64,000 nucleotides of DNA from Fictibacillus fluitans. Lineage in GTDB: Bacteria; Bacillota; Bacilli; Bacillales; Fictibacillaceae. Under the pieces are notes generated by a model. The model made no database searches and was not told the DNA's origin. It saw only the letters and a program-made list of their open reading frames with translations. The position numbers and the translations under genes are program-made. How positions within the stretch are numbered: position 1 is the stretch's first letter; every line of letters begins with the position of its first letter. Location of the stretch: contig NZ_JAUHTR010000003.1 in NCBI RefSeq assembly GCF_030418125.1, positions 248,001 through 312,000 of the forward strand, given 5' to 3'. Below, one piece after another: positions 43,179 to 51,855 of the stretch.

Positions 43179-44537
43179 ATGATGAGTCAGACGAAATGCG
43201 GCTCTCCTTCAGGTGGAAACGGCGGAAGCGGGAATTTGAAATGGTGGCAGCTGCCTTTAATGGGCATTGGCTGCACGATTGGAACAGGGTATTTTTTAGG
43301 GTCTTCCATCGGAATTATGATGACCGGACCTTCTATTGTCATTTCCTTTGTCCTTGCTGCGCTCGGAACTTATATTGTTTTTAATGTATTGGCACAGATG
43401 ACTGCGGAGGATCCGCAGAAAGGATCGTTTTGCGCATATGCCAAAAAGGCATTCGGCCACTGGGCAGGTTTCAGCTGCGGATGGAATTACTGGCTGTCCA
43501 ATATTCTCGTCATGGGAAGCCAGCTGACGGCTCTCTCCATTTTGTCACGCTTCTGGTTTGATCAAGTGCCTTTGTGGGTGTTTGCAGCCGGCTATGCGAT
43601 TCTTTCTGTCATTGTCGTGTTAACCGGGACTGATGGCTTTGACAAAGTGGAGAACATCCTGGCCGTTGTAAAAGTGGCGGCTATTTTAATGTTCATTATT
43701 ATCGCAGGGGCTACGCTTCTTGGCTGGCTGGATGGCGATGTGAAAAAGCCGGGTCTTCCTGACAGCCCAGATGATTTCTTTCATGATGGGTTTCGGGGAT
43801 TTTGGTCCTCATTAATTTACGCGTTTTATGCCTTTGGAGGCATTGAAGTCATCGGGCTGATGGCGATGCAGCTGAAAAAGAAGGAAGACGGACCAAAAGC
43901 GGGCAAAGTCATGATGTTTGTTTTGGCAGGAATTTATGTAATCTCCATGGGACTGGCCGTCACCATGGTTTTTCAGGGCGCGTTTGATGATAAGGAAAGC
44001 CCGTTTGTCACAGCTTTGGCTGATTACCATCTTGCGTTTTTTCCGCATGTGTTTAATGGAGCCATAATTATTGCAGGCTTTTCTACCATGACTGCTTCTC
44101 TTTTTGGTGTCACCAACCTTCTTTGCACAATGTCAGAGGATGGTGATGCCCCGTCACTTTTCAGCAAGAAAATCAAAAAATTAAAGGATCTGCCGTTAGC
44201 CTCACTGGGACTGGGGGCTGCGGGTCTCCTTGCTTCCATCATTACTGCGTTATTGATGCCGGGGAAAATTTATGAATACATCACAACGGCAGCCGGAATT
44301 CTGCTTCTATATAATTGGCTGTTCATCCTTATTTCTTCCTTGAAAGTGCTCAAGCAAAAAATGTGGAGCAAAGTGTTTTCAGGTGTGGGGCTTCTTTTGA
44401 TTGTGGCAAGCATAAGCGGAACGCTCGCTGAAAAAACGATCCGTCCCGGCTTTTATGTAAGTATTCTGTTAGCCGCGATCATTGGCATCGCCTCCTTTTT
44501 TATGAGAAAGGTATGGAGAAAAACAGAAACCGGGTGA
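43179..44537 (+). CDS. APC-family amino-acid permease
   Basis: A 452-residue permease with twelve hydrophobic helices. The N-terminal GIGCTIGTGYFLGSSIGI carries the helix 1 glycine motif of the AAT branch, and YAFYAFGGIEVIGLMAMQLKKKEDGPKAG is the helix 6 and following loop. The N-terminus is Gly/Ser-rich (GSPSGGNGGSGN), which is uncommon. The substrate is unknown. The ribosome binding site is GGGGTGG. ATG codons at 43179 and 43182 are both possible. The DUF2935 gene follows at 66 bp. Confidence 0.82.
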   Translation: MMSQTKCGSPSGGNGGSGNLKWWQLPLMGIGCTIGTGYFLGSSIGIMMTGPSIVISFVLAALGTYIVFNVLAQMTAEDPQKGSFCAYAKKAFGHWAGFSCGWNYWLSNILVMGSQLTALSILSRFWFDQVPLWVFAAGYAILSVIVVLTGTDGFDKVENILAVVKVAAILMFIIIAGATLLGWLDGDVKKPGLPDSPDDFFHDGFRGFWSSLIYAFYAFGGIEVIGLMAMQLKKKEDGPKAGKVMMFVLAGIYVISMGLAVTMVFQGAFDDKESPFVTALADYHLAFFPHVFNGAIIIAGFSTMTASLFGVTNLLCTMSEDGDAPSLFSKKIKKLKDLPLASLGLGAAGLLASIITALLMPGKIYEYITTAAGILLLYNWLFILISSLKVLKQKMWSKVFSGVGLLLIVASISGTLAEKTIRPGFYVSILLAAIIGIASFFMRKVWRKTETG

Positions 44538-44603
44538 TTCTTTTTTGCATAACTTGTCTTTTTCTTTGATACATATGAAAGAGGTGCAAAGGAGGAGATG
44601 AAG

Positions 44604-45410
44604 ATGGACCGGCAAACATGGGAAAAAAGCGCGCGGTTTGAGCATCAGTTCTGGCTTCAGGTGCTGGGGGATCATGCGCGCTTCTTTTTGGATACCCTGG
44701 CATCAAAGGAAACGAAAGAAATTGAAGCAGCGAAACGATACAAAGAAGGGTTTGACCGCCTCCTGCAAGAGGCAAGAGGAAATGGAGATCTCAAAAAGCT
44801 TACTGCTGCGGCGGAAGAAATGGCGACTTCAATCAGGGATTTTAAGCTTCATATGATCAGGAGGCACCTGACTGGCAAAATAAGCATCCATCTATCACCA
44901 ACCTTTCTAAACCATATGGTGAATGAGGTGGAAGAATATATAGGAATCCTGAAACATTTAAAGACAGAACAAATGCCGCCGCTTTACCATGAGCTGAATT
45001 ACCATATGGTATGGCTTCCTGATGCCGCAGGCCATGCAGGAGCGATTTCGGACACAATGGATGCGGTAGAAAAAGATATAAAGGCGCGAAGCAAGGAATA
45101 CAGCGTTCATTTTGAACAATTTTATATCAAGGCGGTAGAGCTGGCAGGCTATTTAAGGACAAACCTTAAAGAATTTCCGGCCTTGAAACGGATGAATCAG
45201 GAAGTGAAGATGGAGATTCTGCTGTTCCGGAAATTTTTAAAAGAGATTGAGGAGCTTGAGCTTTCGCATGAGGTGCTCGGTACGTTTTCCGCCCTGATGG
45301 CCGACCATATGGCAAGGGAAGAATGCTATTACCTTACAAAGGTGGCGATGGCCTCGCAGACGGCGGAACCGGGCTGCAACCCCCTAAAACCGAGAGTGGA
45401 AGAAAATTAA
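44604..45410 (+). CDS. DUF2935 protein
   Basis: A 268-residue helical protein made of two similar bundles: FEHQFWLQVLGDHARFF at the start and HFEQFYIKAVELAGYLR near residue 165. His and Glu appear at the positions expected for a ferritin-like or hemerythrin-like metal site (EHxFW, MARHLTG, DHMAREECYYL). The family is common in Firmicutes and uncharacterised. The ATG at 44604 is better spaced to AAAGGAGG than the one at 44598. It may be cotranscribed with the permease. Confidence 0.75.
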   Translation: MDRQTWEKSARFEHQFWLQVLGDHARFFLDTLASKETKEIEAAKRYKEGFDRLLQEARGNGDLKKLTAAAEEMATSIRDFKLHMIRRHLTGKISIHLSPTFLNHMVNEVEEYIGILKHLKTEQMPPLYHELNYHMVWLPDAAGHAGAISDTMDAVEKDIKARSKEYSVHFEQFYIKAVELAGYLRTNLKEFPALKRMNQEVKMEILLFRKFLKEIEELELSHEVLGTFSALMADHMAREECYYLTKVAMASQTAEPGCNPLKPRVEEN

Positions 45411-45519
45411 AAACCTCCTCAGCGGGGCTTTTTTTTATGTTCGTGCTATGTTGGATAATAATGAGAATGAATGAATTCCGCTTGATCCAAAATAAAAGAA
45501 AAGAAACAAAAAATAAAAG

Positions 45520-45544
45520 TGAACTTATTTCATCATTTTACGTC
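45520..45544 (+). promoter_or_regulatory. Candidate autoregulatory ECF promoter
   Basis: TGAACTT (45520-45526), 14 bases, CGTC (45541-45544), then ATTTTAAGT. The same two elements with the same spacing, and TTTTTAAGT after them, occur at 47543-47567 before the glycosyltransferase gene. The -10 CGTC is typical of SigX/SigW-type ECF promoters. It lies 60 bases before the sigma factor start. Confidence 0.6.
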
Positions 45545-45603
45545 ATTTTAAGTAGAAACCATTTTTCTAAAAGGCAGTCTGTCCAGAAACGGGTGAAAAA
45601 AGT

Positions 45604-46137
45604 GTGGACCATGAACTTCAGCAATTAATCGTAAAAGCCAAGAAGGGAGACCAGGATTCCTTTTCTGAACTGATTCAAAGATATAAAAGAAAAGTGTTCC
45701 GGCATGCTTTTGCGATGGTCCATGATCAGATGGAAGCTGAAGATATTACGCAAGAAGCTTTCGTCAAAGCCTATTTTTCAATGGATCATTTGAAAGAGGA
45801 GTTTGCCTTTTCCTCCTGGCTTACAAAAATTGTAGCCAACCTTTGTTATGACCGGATAAAAAAGAGAGAGAAACAGCCACAGCTGCAAATGGACCCGGAA
45901 CAAACAGAGTTAATAGCCGATACCCAATCGGAAGTGGAAAATCTGCAGTTGAAAATTAGTTTGCAGCTTGCCATGCAGAAGCTTACTCCCGGGCATCGGA
46001 CAGTCATTGTTTTAAGGGATATCCAGGGATTTTCTTATCAAGAGATTGCGGACATTTTGGAAATACCGGAGGGGACGGTTAAATCCAGAATTAACTTGGC
46101 CCGTAAAGAACTGAGAAAAGAACTTTTGAGGGGGTGA
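45604..46137 (+). CDS. ECF sigma factor
   Basis: A 177-residue extracytoplasmic-function sigma factor. Region 2 has AMVHDQMEAEDITQEAFVKAY and FSSWLTKIVANLCYDRIKKR. Region 4 has LTPGHRTVIVLRDIQGFSYQEIADILEIPEGTVKSRI. The GTG start is preceded by GGGTG. Its stop overlaps the start region of the anti-sigma gene, so the two are translationally coupled. It is close in style to the SigX/SigW/SigV envelope-stress group, but I cannot assign it to one. A matching promoter upstream and before the glycosyltransferase gene suggests its regulon. Confidence 0.93.
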   Translation: MDHELQQLIVKAKKGDQDSFSELIQRYKRKVFRHAFAMVHDQMEAEDITQEAFVKAYFSMDHLKEEFAFSSWLTKIVANLCYDRIKKREKQPQLQMDPEQTELIADTQSEVENLQLKISLQLAMQKLTPGHRTVIVLRDIQGFSYQEIADILEIPEGTVKSRINLARKELRKELLRG

Positions 46138-46142
46138 TGGTG

Positions 46143-46646
46143 ATGCATGAGGAAATAAATGGACTTCTTTCCGCTTATGCGGATGATGAGCTGGGCAGCA
46201 AGCAACGAAAAGAAGTTGAAAAGCATATGAGTGTCTGCGGGGAATGCAGGGATGAAGTGGCCCAGCTGTTGGAATTAAAAACGTTGCTGTCCTCCACGTA
46301 TGAGGAACTTGAAATGAAAAACAGCAACATGGAGCAAATGGTGTTGGCCAGGATTCGTTCAGAATCTGCACACGAGCCGCAGTCTTCCCGGGGAGGAGTG
46401 GCTGCAGCCTTAGCAGGGGCTATGATTCTGATCGCTTTTCTATGGTTCGCCTCATCGGTTATTACGAAAGGGATTCATGTGGGGGTTACTCTCACATCGA
46501 TATCATTCAGTTTAATCCGTTCAGCCTTTTCGGTCGCGGGAGCTCTGCCGAATCTGCTTGAGATTTTCCTCGTGCTGGCGCTAATCGTGCTGCTGGCATC
46601 AGGATGGTCTGTGCGAAGATTACTGGATACAAAGTCAACAGGGTGA
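46143..46646 (+). CDS. Anti-sigma factor with zinc-finger domain
   Basis: A 167-residue membrane anti-sigma factor. The N-terminal cytoplasmic anti-sigma domain has the zinc motif HMSVCGECRDE (His-x3-Cys-x2-Cys), and two or three hydrophobic segments (about 85-105 and 130-155) anchor it. The ATG at 46143 gives the best distance to GAGGGGG; ATG at 46137 and GTG at 46134 are alternatives. It should hold the sigma factor inactive until an envelope signal leads to its release. Confidence 0.88.
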   Translation: MHEEINGLLSAYADDELGSKQRKEVEKHMSVCGECRDEVAQLLELKTLLSSTYEELEMKNSNMEQMVLARIRSESAHEPQSSRGGVAAALAGAMILIAFLWFASSVITKGIHVGVTLTSISFSLIRSAFSVAGALPNLLEIFLVLALIVLLASGWSVRRLLDTKSTG

Positions 46647-46657
46647 GGAGGGCAGCA

Positions 46658-47497
46658 ATGAAAAAGTACCGTATTTTACTTAGCATAACGATTGTTTTCA
46701 TGACGGCCCTTACCCTTTCAGCTCCAAGCGCTTATGGTGCTGAAAAGAATGTGATCAAACAAAAAGAAGTGATGGTGCCCGCAAAACAAAGTGTGGAAAA
46801 TGTCATTGTTTTTGGACACGATGCGATTGTAAAGGGCAAGGTGAAAACCGCCGTCATTGTAATTAATGGAGATGTAGATATCAAGAAAAAAGCAAAAGTT
46901 AAGGAACTGGTCCTTGTCATCGGCGGGCATGTTAAACAAGAAGCAGGCTCCAAGGTAACCGATAACATCATAGCCGTGAACTTGAACAGTCCATCCCAGA
47001 ACAGCCTTTTTCTTGGGGGGATGGTCCTGATCAGCGGCTGGCTTCTCCGGCTTATTGCAAACATTGTGCTGGTTTTCTTAACCGTAATTGCCGGCCTGTC
47101 GCTTCATAAACGAACAAACAGACTGGCAGGATTAACAAAGGGACAAGCTCCGCGACTAATATTATCTGGAGCCATTATCAGTGCCGCACTGCTGGCTGTA
47201 AGTGTATTACTTGCTATTACGGTCATAGGAATTCCAGTCTCCATCCTGCTTTTACTATTTCCGGTACTTGTATTTATTACGGGGCTGGCCATCTATAGCC
47301 ATCAATTGGCGGCGCAAATTTCCAGCCTGGAGAATAAGCCTCCATGGATTCAGTATTTGACAGGATCTTTTTTGCTGGTTTCCTTGTTCAACTTCCCGAT
47401 TATTGGCAGTATTTTCTTCTTTCTTCTCTTTTTTCTATCATTGGGAGGAGCTTTTAAATTTCTGTTTGAACGCTTTCGGGCACGCAAAACAAAATAA
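46658..47497 (+). CDS. Membrane protein with bactofilin-like beta-helix segment
   Basis: A 279-residue exported membrane protein. The signal peptide (1 to about 27) is followed by a hydrophilic segment (about 35-105) with repeating short strands (VENVIVFGHDAIVKGKVKTAVIVINGDVDI). These resemble the turns of a polymer-forming (bactofilin-like) beta-helix. Four hydrophobic segments then end in a basic tail. GAGGAGGG precedes the ATG. It is the third gene of the sigma/anti-sigma operon, 11 bp behind, and could be the signal sensor or the effector. Function unproven. Confidence 0.72.
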   Translation: MKKYRILLSITIVFMTALTLSAPSAYGAEKNVIKQKEVMVPAKQSVENVIVFGHDAIVKGKVKTAVIVINGDVDIKKKAKVKELVLVIGGHVKQEAGSKVTDNIIAVNLNSPSQNSLFLGGMVLISGWLLRLIANIVLVFLTVIAGLSLHKRTNRLAGLTKGQAPRLILSGAIISAALLAVSVLLAITVIGIPVSILLLLFPVLVFITGLAIYSHQLAAQISSLENKPPWIQYLTGSFLLVSLFNFPIIGSIFFFLLFFLSLGGAFKFLFERFRARKTK

Positions 47498-47501
47498 ATA
47501 T

Positions 47502-47534
47502 AGTCCCTGGCAGGATTTGCCGGGACTTTTTTTT
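47502..47534 (+). terminator. Terminator of the ECF operon
   Basis: AGTCCCTGGCA pairs with TGCCGGGACT (one bulge), followed by a run of eight T residues. Confidence 0.85.
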
Positions 47535-47542
47535 GTTTGGAA

Positions 47543-47567
47543 TGAACTTTTTGGTCTAACTTCCGTC
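47543..47567 (+). promoter_or_regulatory. Candidate ECF promoter of the glycosyltransferase gene
   Basis: TGAACTT (47543-47549), 14 bases, CGTC (47564-47567), TTTTTAAGT. It has the same elements and spacing as the promoter of the sigma operon. It begins nine bases after the terminator, 59 bases before the start codon. Confidence 0.6.
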
Positions 47568-47625
47568 TTTTTAAGTGTACAAGATTTATTAAATGAAATT
47601 TTATTTATAAAACAGGTGATGAAGA

Positions 47626-48759
47626 ATGAAGAAAATATTATTTTTGCCGTTTTTACAGATGCCATCCGGCCACCATCAGGCAGCAGAAGCATTGATCGAC
47701 ATGCTGAAAATCAGAGAGAAGGATATTGTTTTAAAAAAAGTGGACTTGCTGAGCTATATAAACGTTCCTCTTGAAAAAATGGTGACTAAGACCTACTTGA
47801 AATGGATTAAACATTTGCCAGGAACCTATGAACTTATATATAAGAACTTTACGTATTCCACCATTCGAAGAGAATCCTTTAAAGGATATAATCTGTTGTT
47901 TTTAAAGGCAATGTACAAGCTTTTGGAGGATGAACAGCCTGATGTTATCATATGCACGCACAGCATACCCTCTTACCTTGTGAACGAATTAAAACGCAAG
48001 GGGAAATGTGACATACCTGTCATGAATATTTATACTGATTTTTTCATTAATGACGTATGGGGTAAAGAAGAAATTGATTACCATTTCGTTCCTAATCAGG
48101 ACATGAAAACAAAACTTATGGATGAACACCATATTCTTCAGGAGAAAATCATTGTTTCGGGTATTCCGGTTCATGAGCAGTTCAAAAGAAAATCAACCAA
48201 TTTACCAAAGGGCAGCAGAAGAAAAGTATTGATCTCAGGCGGCAGCAGCGGATTGGGTGATATCTATGAATTGATTACCGCAGCGAGCTCTTCCAACACC
48301 TTTGATTACTATGTTTTGTGCGGAAAAAACAAAAAGCTGTATGAAAAGATCCGTTCGCTGGGTGCGGTGAATATCCATCCTCTGCCGTATATTTCATCAC
48401 GGAGCGAAATGAATGATTGGTATGACAGGGTAGATGCCATCGTTACAAAGCCTGGCGGAATTACCGTGAGTGAAGCACTAAGGAAAAACCTGCCGATATT
48501 TGTACATTCCGTACTCCCGGGACAAGAAGAAATCAATCTTGAGTACTTGGAGGAAAAGAATTTGGTTTTCCGGATCAACAAGTCCTTACCGCTGGAATCT
48601 CAGTTGAAACGCGTACTGCGAAATCAGCCTGCCATGAAAAATTGGCAATCCGCCAAAAATGCTTATGAAAAAGGGCTCGAAATGCTATCGCCTGATCAGA
48701 TTACTAAATTTATTCAATCCTTGCTGGAGCCGGCGTTTACCTTAACCCGGCAAGCTTAA
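47626..48759 (+). CDS. MGDG synthase/UgtP-like glycosyltransferase
   Basis: A 377-residue GT-B fold enzyme. The N-terminal MGDG-synthase-type domain opens with LFLPFLQMPSGHHQAAEAL. The C-terminal nucleotide-sugar domain has LISGGSSGLGDI and the donor-binding ITKPGGITVSEAL and LPGQEEINLEYL. Relatives (UgtP, YkoN, MurG-like) add sugars to diacylglycerol or lipid carriers at the inner face of the membrane. CAGGTGATGAAGA precedes the ATG. The ECF-type promoter upstream links it to envelope stress. Confidence 0.85.
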   Translation: MKKILFLPFLQMPSGHHQAAEALIDMLKIREKDIVLKKVDLLSYINVPLEKMVTKTYLKWIKHLPGTYELIYKNFTYSTIRRESFKGYNLLFLKAMYKLLEDEQPDVIICTHSIPSYLVNELKRKGKCDIPVMNIYTDFFINDVWGKEEIDYHFVPNQDMKTKLMDEHHILQEKIIVSGIPVHEQFKRKSTNLPKGSRRKVLISGGSSGLGDIYELITAASSSNTFDYYVLCGKNKKLYEKIRSLGAVNIHPLPYISSRSEMNDWYDRVDAIVTKPGGITVSEALRKNLPIFVHSVLPGQEEINLEYLEEKNLVFRINKSLPLESQLKRVLRNQPAMKNWQSAKNAYEKGLEMLSPDQITKFIQSLLEPAFTLTRQA

Positions 48760-49095
48760 CACATTCATTACATTCTGACAGGTGTATATCGTTTGTTCAG
48801 AGGGAATCAATTAACTGAAACCCAATATTTAACTGTTGCAGTAATGATCCTTCTGATCTATCTCTCCCCCGATTCTTCCTGGGGAGATTGCTTATATACG
48901 CATTCATGATATTTTGGACTCCATTAAAAGGAGCTCAGTAGCGTGTCTGGCTTCATGCCCTCTTTCCATCGATGCTCGCGAATGCCAAACAAGATCACTT
49001 GATATAAAAAAGGTATTCACCGATCCTCATTCGGTATGGAAGGTATTCATACCAGAAGAGATGAACTGCAGCATGAGCGAAAGGAAGTGGAACTG
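48760..49095 (+). other. Intergenic region ahead of the GT2 gene
   Basis: This 336-bp stretch holds a hairpin TCTCCCC / GGGGAGA near 48865-48890, which may end the preceding transcript. A TGAAAC box near 48816 could be an ECF -35, but no good CGTC follows. A 19-codon frame at 48943-49002 behind AAAGGAG is too weak to call a gene. Nothing else is visible. Confidence 0.5.
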
Positions 49096-50109
49096 ATGAA
49101 TCAACCGGTTGTGACCATAGTGGTTCCCTGCTATAACGAAGAAGAAGTCCTGGGTGAAACAACCAGACAATTAACTTATCTGATGGAAGATCTGGAGACA
49201 GACAGATGGATTCATCCGCAAAGCAGAATCCTGTTTGTTGATGATGGCAGCAAAGACGGGACATGGGAACTCATTGAAAAAGAAAGTCTGGTGAATGGAT
49301 TTGTTACAGGCTTGAAATTGTCCCGCAATGCCGGCCATCAGAATGCGCTGTTAGCCGGGCTCATGGAGGCGAAGGATTTTTCCGATTGCGTGATTTCCAT
49401 TGATGCCGATTTGCAGGATGATATCGGGGTGATCCGTGATTTTATTCTAAAATATAAAGAAGGATGCGAAATCGTATACGGTGTCCGCAAAAGACGGGAC
49501 AGCGATACCTTTTTCAAGCGGGTGACCGCTAATGGTTTTTACGGATTCATGAAGAAAATTGGTATCGATCTTATTCCCAATCATGCAGACTTTCGCCTGA
49601 TGAGCAAACGGGCACTTGTTGAGCTATGCCGCTATGAAGAGAGCAATCCCTTTTTGAGAGGGATTATTCCGCTGATCGGGATGAAAACGGCGAATGTATA
49701 TTACGATCGAAAAGAGCGGCTGGCAGGAGAAACGAAATACCCGTTAAAAAAGATGCTGGCCTTTGCAGCGGATGGAATCACTTCGTTCAGTATCGTCCCC
49801 ATTCGATTTGTTACAGTGATTGGCGTTATGGCGGTTTGTCTCAGTATGCTCACAGGGGCATACACAATGGTGCATAAAATAGTGGGAAATACAGCAGCCG
49901 GATGGTCATCATTGATGGTTTCAATCTGGTTCATTGGCGGTCTGCAGCTGATGGGAATTGGGGTTATCGGTGAATATATCGGGAAAATTTTCAGAGAAGT
50001 AAAAAGGCGTCCGAAATATTCGATTGAAACAAGTCTTAATTTGAATAAAGTGGGAAATAAGCCAAAAGAAAGGGAAGAAAATGAACTACCAGTGGTTTCA
50101 AGATATTAA
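49096..50109 (+). CDS. Family 2 glycosyltransferase (YkoT/CsbB-like)
   Basis: A 337-residue undecaprenyl-phosphate glycosyltransferase. The catalytic GT-A domain has VVPCYNEEEVL, FVDDGSKDGTW, ISIDADLQDD and the RxxW-region equivalent NHADFRLMSKRAL. Two C-terminal membrane helices follow (about 235-260 and 270-300) with GIGVIGEYIGKIFREVKRRP. The length equals that of B. subtilis YkoT. It makes a polyprenyl-phosphate sugar used to decorate wall polymers. The ATG at 49096 follows AAGGAAGTGG. Its 3' end overlaps bcrC by 29 bases. Confidence 0.9.
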   Translation: MNQPVVTIVVPCYNEEEVLGETTRQLTYLMEDLETDRWIHPQSRILFVDDGSKDGTWELIEKESLVNGFVTGLKLSRNAGHQNALLAGLMEAKDFSDCVISIDADLQDDIGVIRDFILKYKEGCEIVYGVRKRRDSDTFFKRVTANGFYGFMKKIGIDLIPNHADFRLMSKRALVELCRYEESNPFLRGIIPLIGMKTANVYYDRKERLAGETKYPLKKMLAFAADGITSFSIVPIRFVTVIGVMAVCLSMLTGAYTMVHKIVGNTAAGWSSLMVSIWFIGGLQLMGIGVIGEYIGKIFREVKRRPKYSIETSLNLNKVGNKPKEREENELPVVSRY

Positions 50110-50653
50110 TAATTTGTCCGTTTCTCATCCTGTATTGGATGGTTTTATGATCTTTTTAAGCCAAAAGGCGCTTTATATTTATGCTATTGTTCTTTTGGTT
50201 TTTTGGATGAGGGATGTTTCGTATAAAAGGTTAGCAATCTATTCCGGAATAACTGGAATTGTTGGGCTGATCGTAAACTATATCATCACTCTTTTTTATT
50301 ATGAGCCAAGGCCGTTTGTCAGCCACCATGTGCATTTATTGTTCAAACATGCTGCGGATGCTTCATTTCCGAGTGACCATACAACAGGAGCATTTGCCTT
50401 ATCGTTTGCCGTATTCCTAACCCACAAAAAGCTGGGAAGTGCCATGCTGGCAGCAGCGGCGTTAACCGGGTTATCACGAATATGGGTAGGACAGCACTAT
50501 CCTCTTGATGTTGCAGGAAGTATAGTGGTGGCAGGGATAATCAGTATTCTGATTTATATGATGTCCCCTGTGATTGATCCGTTTGTTAAAGTCCTTATTC
50601 GTAAATACACTCAGGTTCAACATCACGTAAAGCATGCCATTTGGAGCAAATAG
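50081..50653 (+). CDS. bcrC: Undecaprenyl-pyrophosphate phosphatase BcrC
   Basis: A 190-residue PAP2-family membrane phosphatase, closely similar to B. subtilis BcrC. YYEPRPFVSHHVH (motif 1), DASFPSDHTTGAF (motif 2) and SRIWVGQHYPLDVAGS (motif 3) hold the catalytic residues. It recycles the lipid carrier for cell wall synthesis and confers bacitracin resistance. AAAGGGAAG precedes the ATG, which lies inside the end of the GT2 gene, so the two are coupled. In B. subtilis bcrC is under ECF sigma factors, which fits the ECF operon nearby. Confidence 0.93.
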   Translation: MNYQWFQDINNLSVSHPVLDGFMIFLSQKALYIYAIVLLVFWMRDVSYKRLAIYSGITGIVGLIVNYIITLFYYEPRPFVSHHVHLLFKHAADASFPSDHTTGAFALSFAVFLTHKKLGSAMLAAAALTGLSRIWVGQHYPLDVAGSIVVAGIISILIYMMSPVIDPFVKVLIRKYTQVQHHVKHAIWSK

Positions 50654-50663
50654 TCAGCCAGTT

Positions 50664-50716
50664 ACCCTTTCCTTCCTATTGATGAATCGCTAAAATAGGG
50701 AGGAAAGGGTTTTTTT
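50664..50716 (+). terminator. Terminator of the GT2-bcrC operon
   Basis: A 17-bp stem (ACCCTTTCCTTCCTATT with its complement, one G-U pair) and seven T residues. Confidence 0.88.
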
Positions 50717-50805
50717 AGTCCGCAAGAAAGGTAAATAAAGTGTAGGTAAAGATCACAGAGGGTAAAATGAAATTGAACTATATACATAATGAGAGAGAGG
50801 ATCCA

Positions 50806-51786
50806 ATGGGAAGATTATTTAAATCATTAAAAAACGGTAACAAATCCGCTTTCCTGGCGGCGATTGTGAACACGATTATCGCCATAATCAAAGGCGGAAC
50901 CTATATGTACACGGGAAATGTGGCGATGTTCGCAGAAACCATGCACAGCCTTGGAGATGCGGCCAATCAATTTTTTGTTTTTATTGGTTCGGCATTGAGC
51001 AAAAGAGGTGCGACGAACCGCTTTCCGAATGGATTTGGCAGACTGGTTCACCTGGTCCTGCTCGGAGCCGTTATTATTGTGGGAATTATGTCTTTTGAAA
51101 CCATTAAGGAAGGTTTTTCTCATATTTTCCACCCAACGGAATCTACCGGTTTTGCAATTAACATTGCGGTGCTCGGTGCCGCAGTTCTGCTTGAAGCGTT
51201 TGTTCTCTTTAAAGCAATGAGAGAGATTATGCATGATGTTGGCGATACAACGAGTGGTTTTGGGGTTTTCCTTAAAAGCTTCGGCCATCTGCCAAAAGCC
51301 AAACCAGCCACCAAACTGGTGTTTATGGAGGATCTCGTGGCGACAGCGGGAGGAATTCTGGCAATCATCGCTATCGTCATCTCTCATTTTACCCCTTTTC
51401 ATCAGGCGGAAGGAATTGCTTCGATTATTATTGGTCTCATGATGTTCTTTGTTGTAGGAAAAGTATTTCTTGATAATGCAGCAGGAGTCCTTGGAGAAGC
51501 GGATGAGGAAATGGAAGACAAAATTGGAGAACTTGCCTTGCGTGACCCTGAAGTGAAAGACGTAGTTGAAGTGGTTGTTATCAAGGAAGGCGAGGAACTT
51601 CATGTGGAACTTGAGGTGGAGGTCGATCCTTCACTGACTGTTGCGCAGGCCGACGATATTAAAGACCGGCTGGAAGAAAAGATTATGCAGGAAAAAGGAG
51701 TCACCGATGTCACCATCGAATTTGATGAAGACGATGGGGTACTGCGGTGGGAAAAGCAGAAGATGCAAGAGAAAACAGAAAAATAA
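50806..51786 (+). CDS. Cation diffusion facilitator (CDF) transporter
   Basis: A 326-residue metal exporter with six helices. Helix 2 carries MHSLGDAANQ (His/Asp metal site), helix 5 carries MEDLVATAG in place of the usual HDxxSD. The C-terminal cytoplasmic ferredoxin-like domain includes HVELEVEVDP. The Met-Glu-Asp replacement marks the subgroup of manganese or unknown-metal exporters (TMEM163/YdbO-like) rather than classical zinc exporters. The ATG at 50806 follows GAGAGAGG. Closed by a long-stem terminator. Confidence 0.85.
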   Translation: MGRLFKSLKNGNKSAFLAAIVNTIIAIIKGGTYMYTGNVAMFAETMHSLGDAANQFFVFIGSALSKRGATNRFPNGFGRLVHLVLLGAVIIVGIMSFETIKEGFSHIFHPTESTGFAINIAVLGAAVLLEAFVLFKAMREIMHDVGDTTSGFGVFLKSFGHLPKAKPATKLVFMEDLVATAGGILAIIAIVISHFTPFHQAEGIASIIIGLMMFFVVGKVFLDNAAGVLGEADEEMEDKIGELALRDPEVKDVVEVVVIKEGEELHVELEVEVDPSLTVAQADDIKDRLEEKIMQEKGVTDVTIEFDEDDGVLRWEKQKMQEKTEK

Positions 51787-51799
51787 GCTTTATTTTGTT

Positions 51800-51839
51800 A
51801 AAAACAAGGGAATTCCTTACGAGGAATTCTCTTGTTTTT
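51800..51839 (+). terminator. Terminator of the CDF gene
   Basis: AAAAACAAGGGAATTCC pairs over 17 bases with GGAATTCTCTTGTTTTT (one G-U). Confidence 0.88.
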
Positions 51840-51855
51840 GGTATTTGCACAGAAA

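Noticed and set aside
48943-49002. A 19-codon frame with GTG start behind AAAGGAG
   Set aside because: The peptide has no recognisable feature and its length is within chance. Kept only as a note in the intergenic entry.
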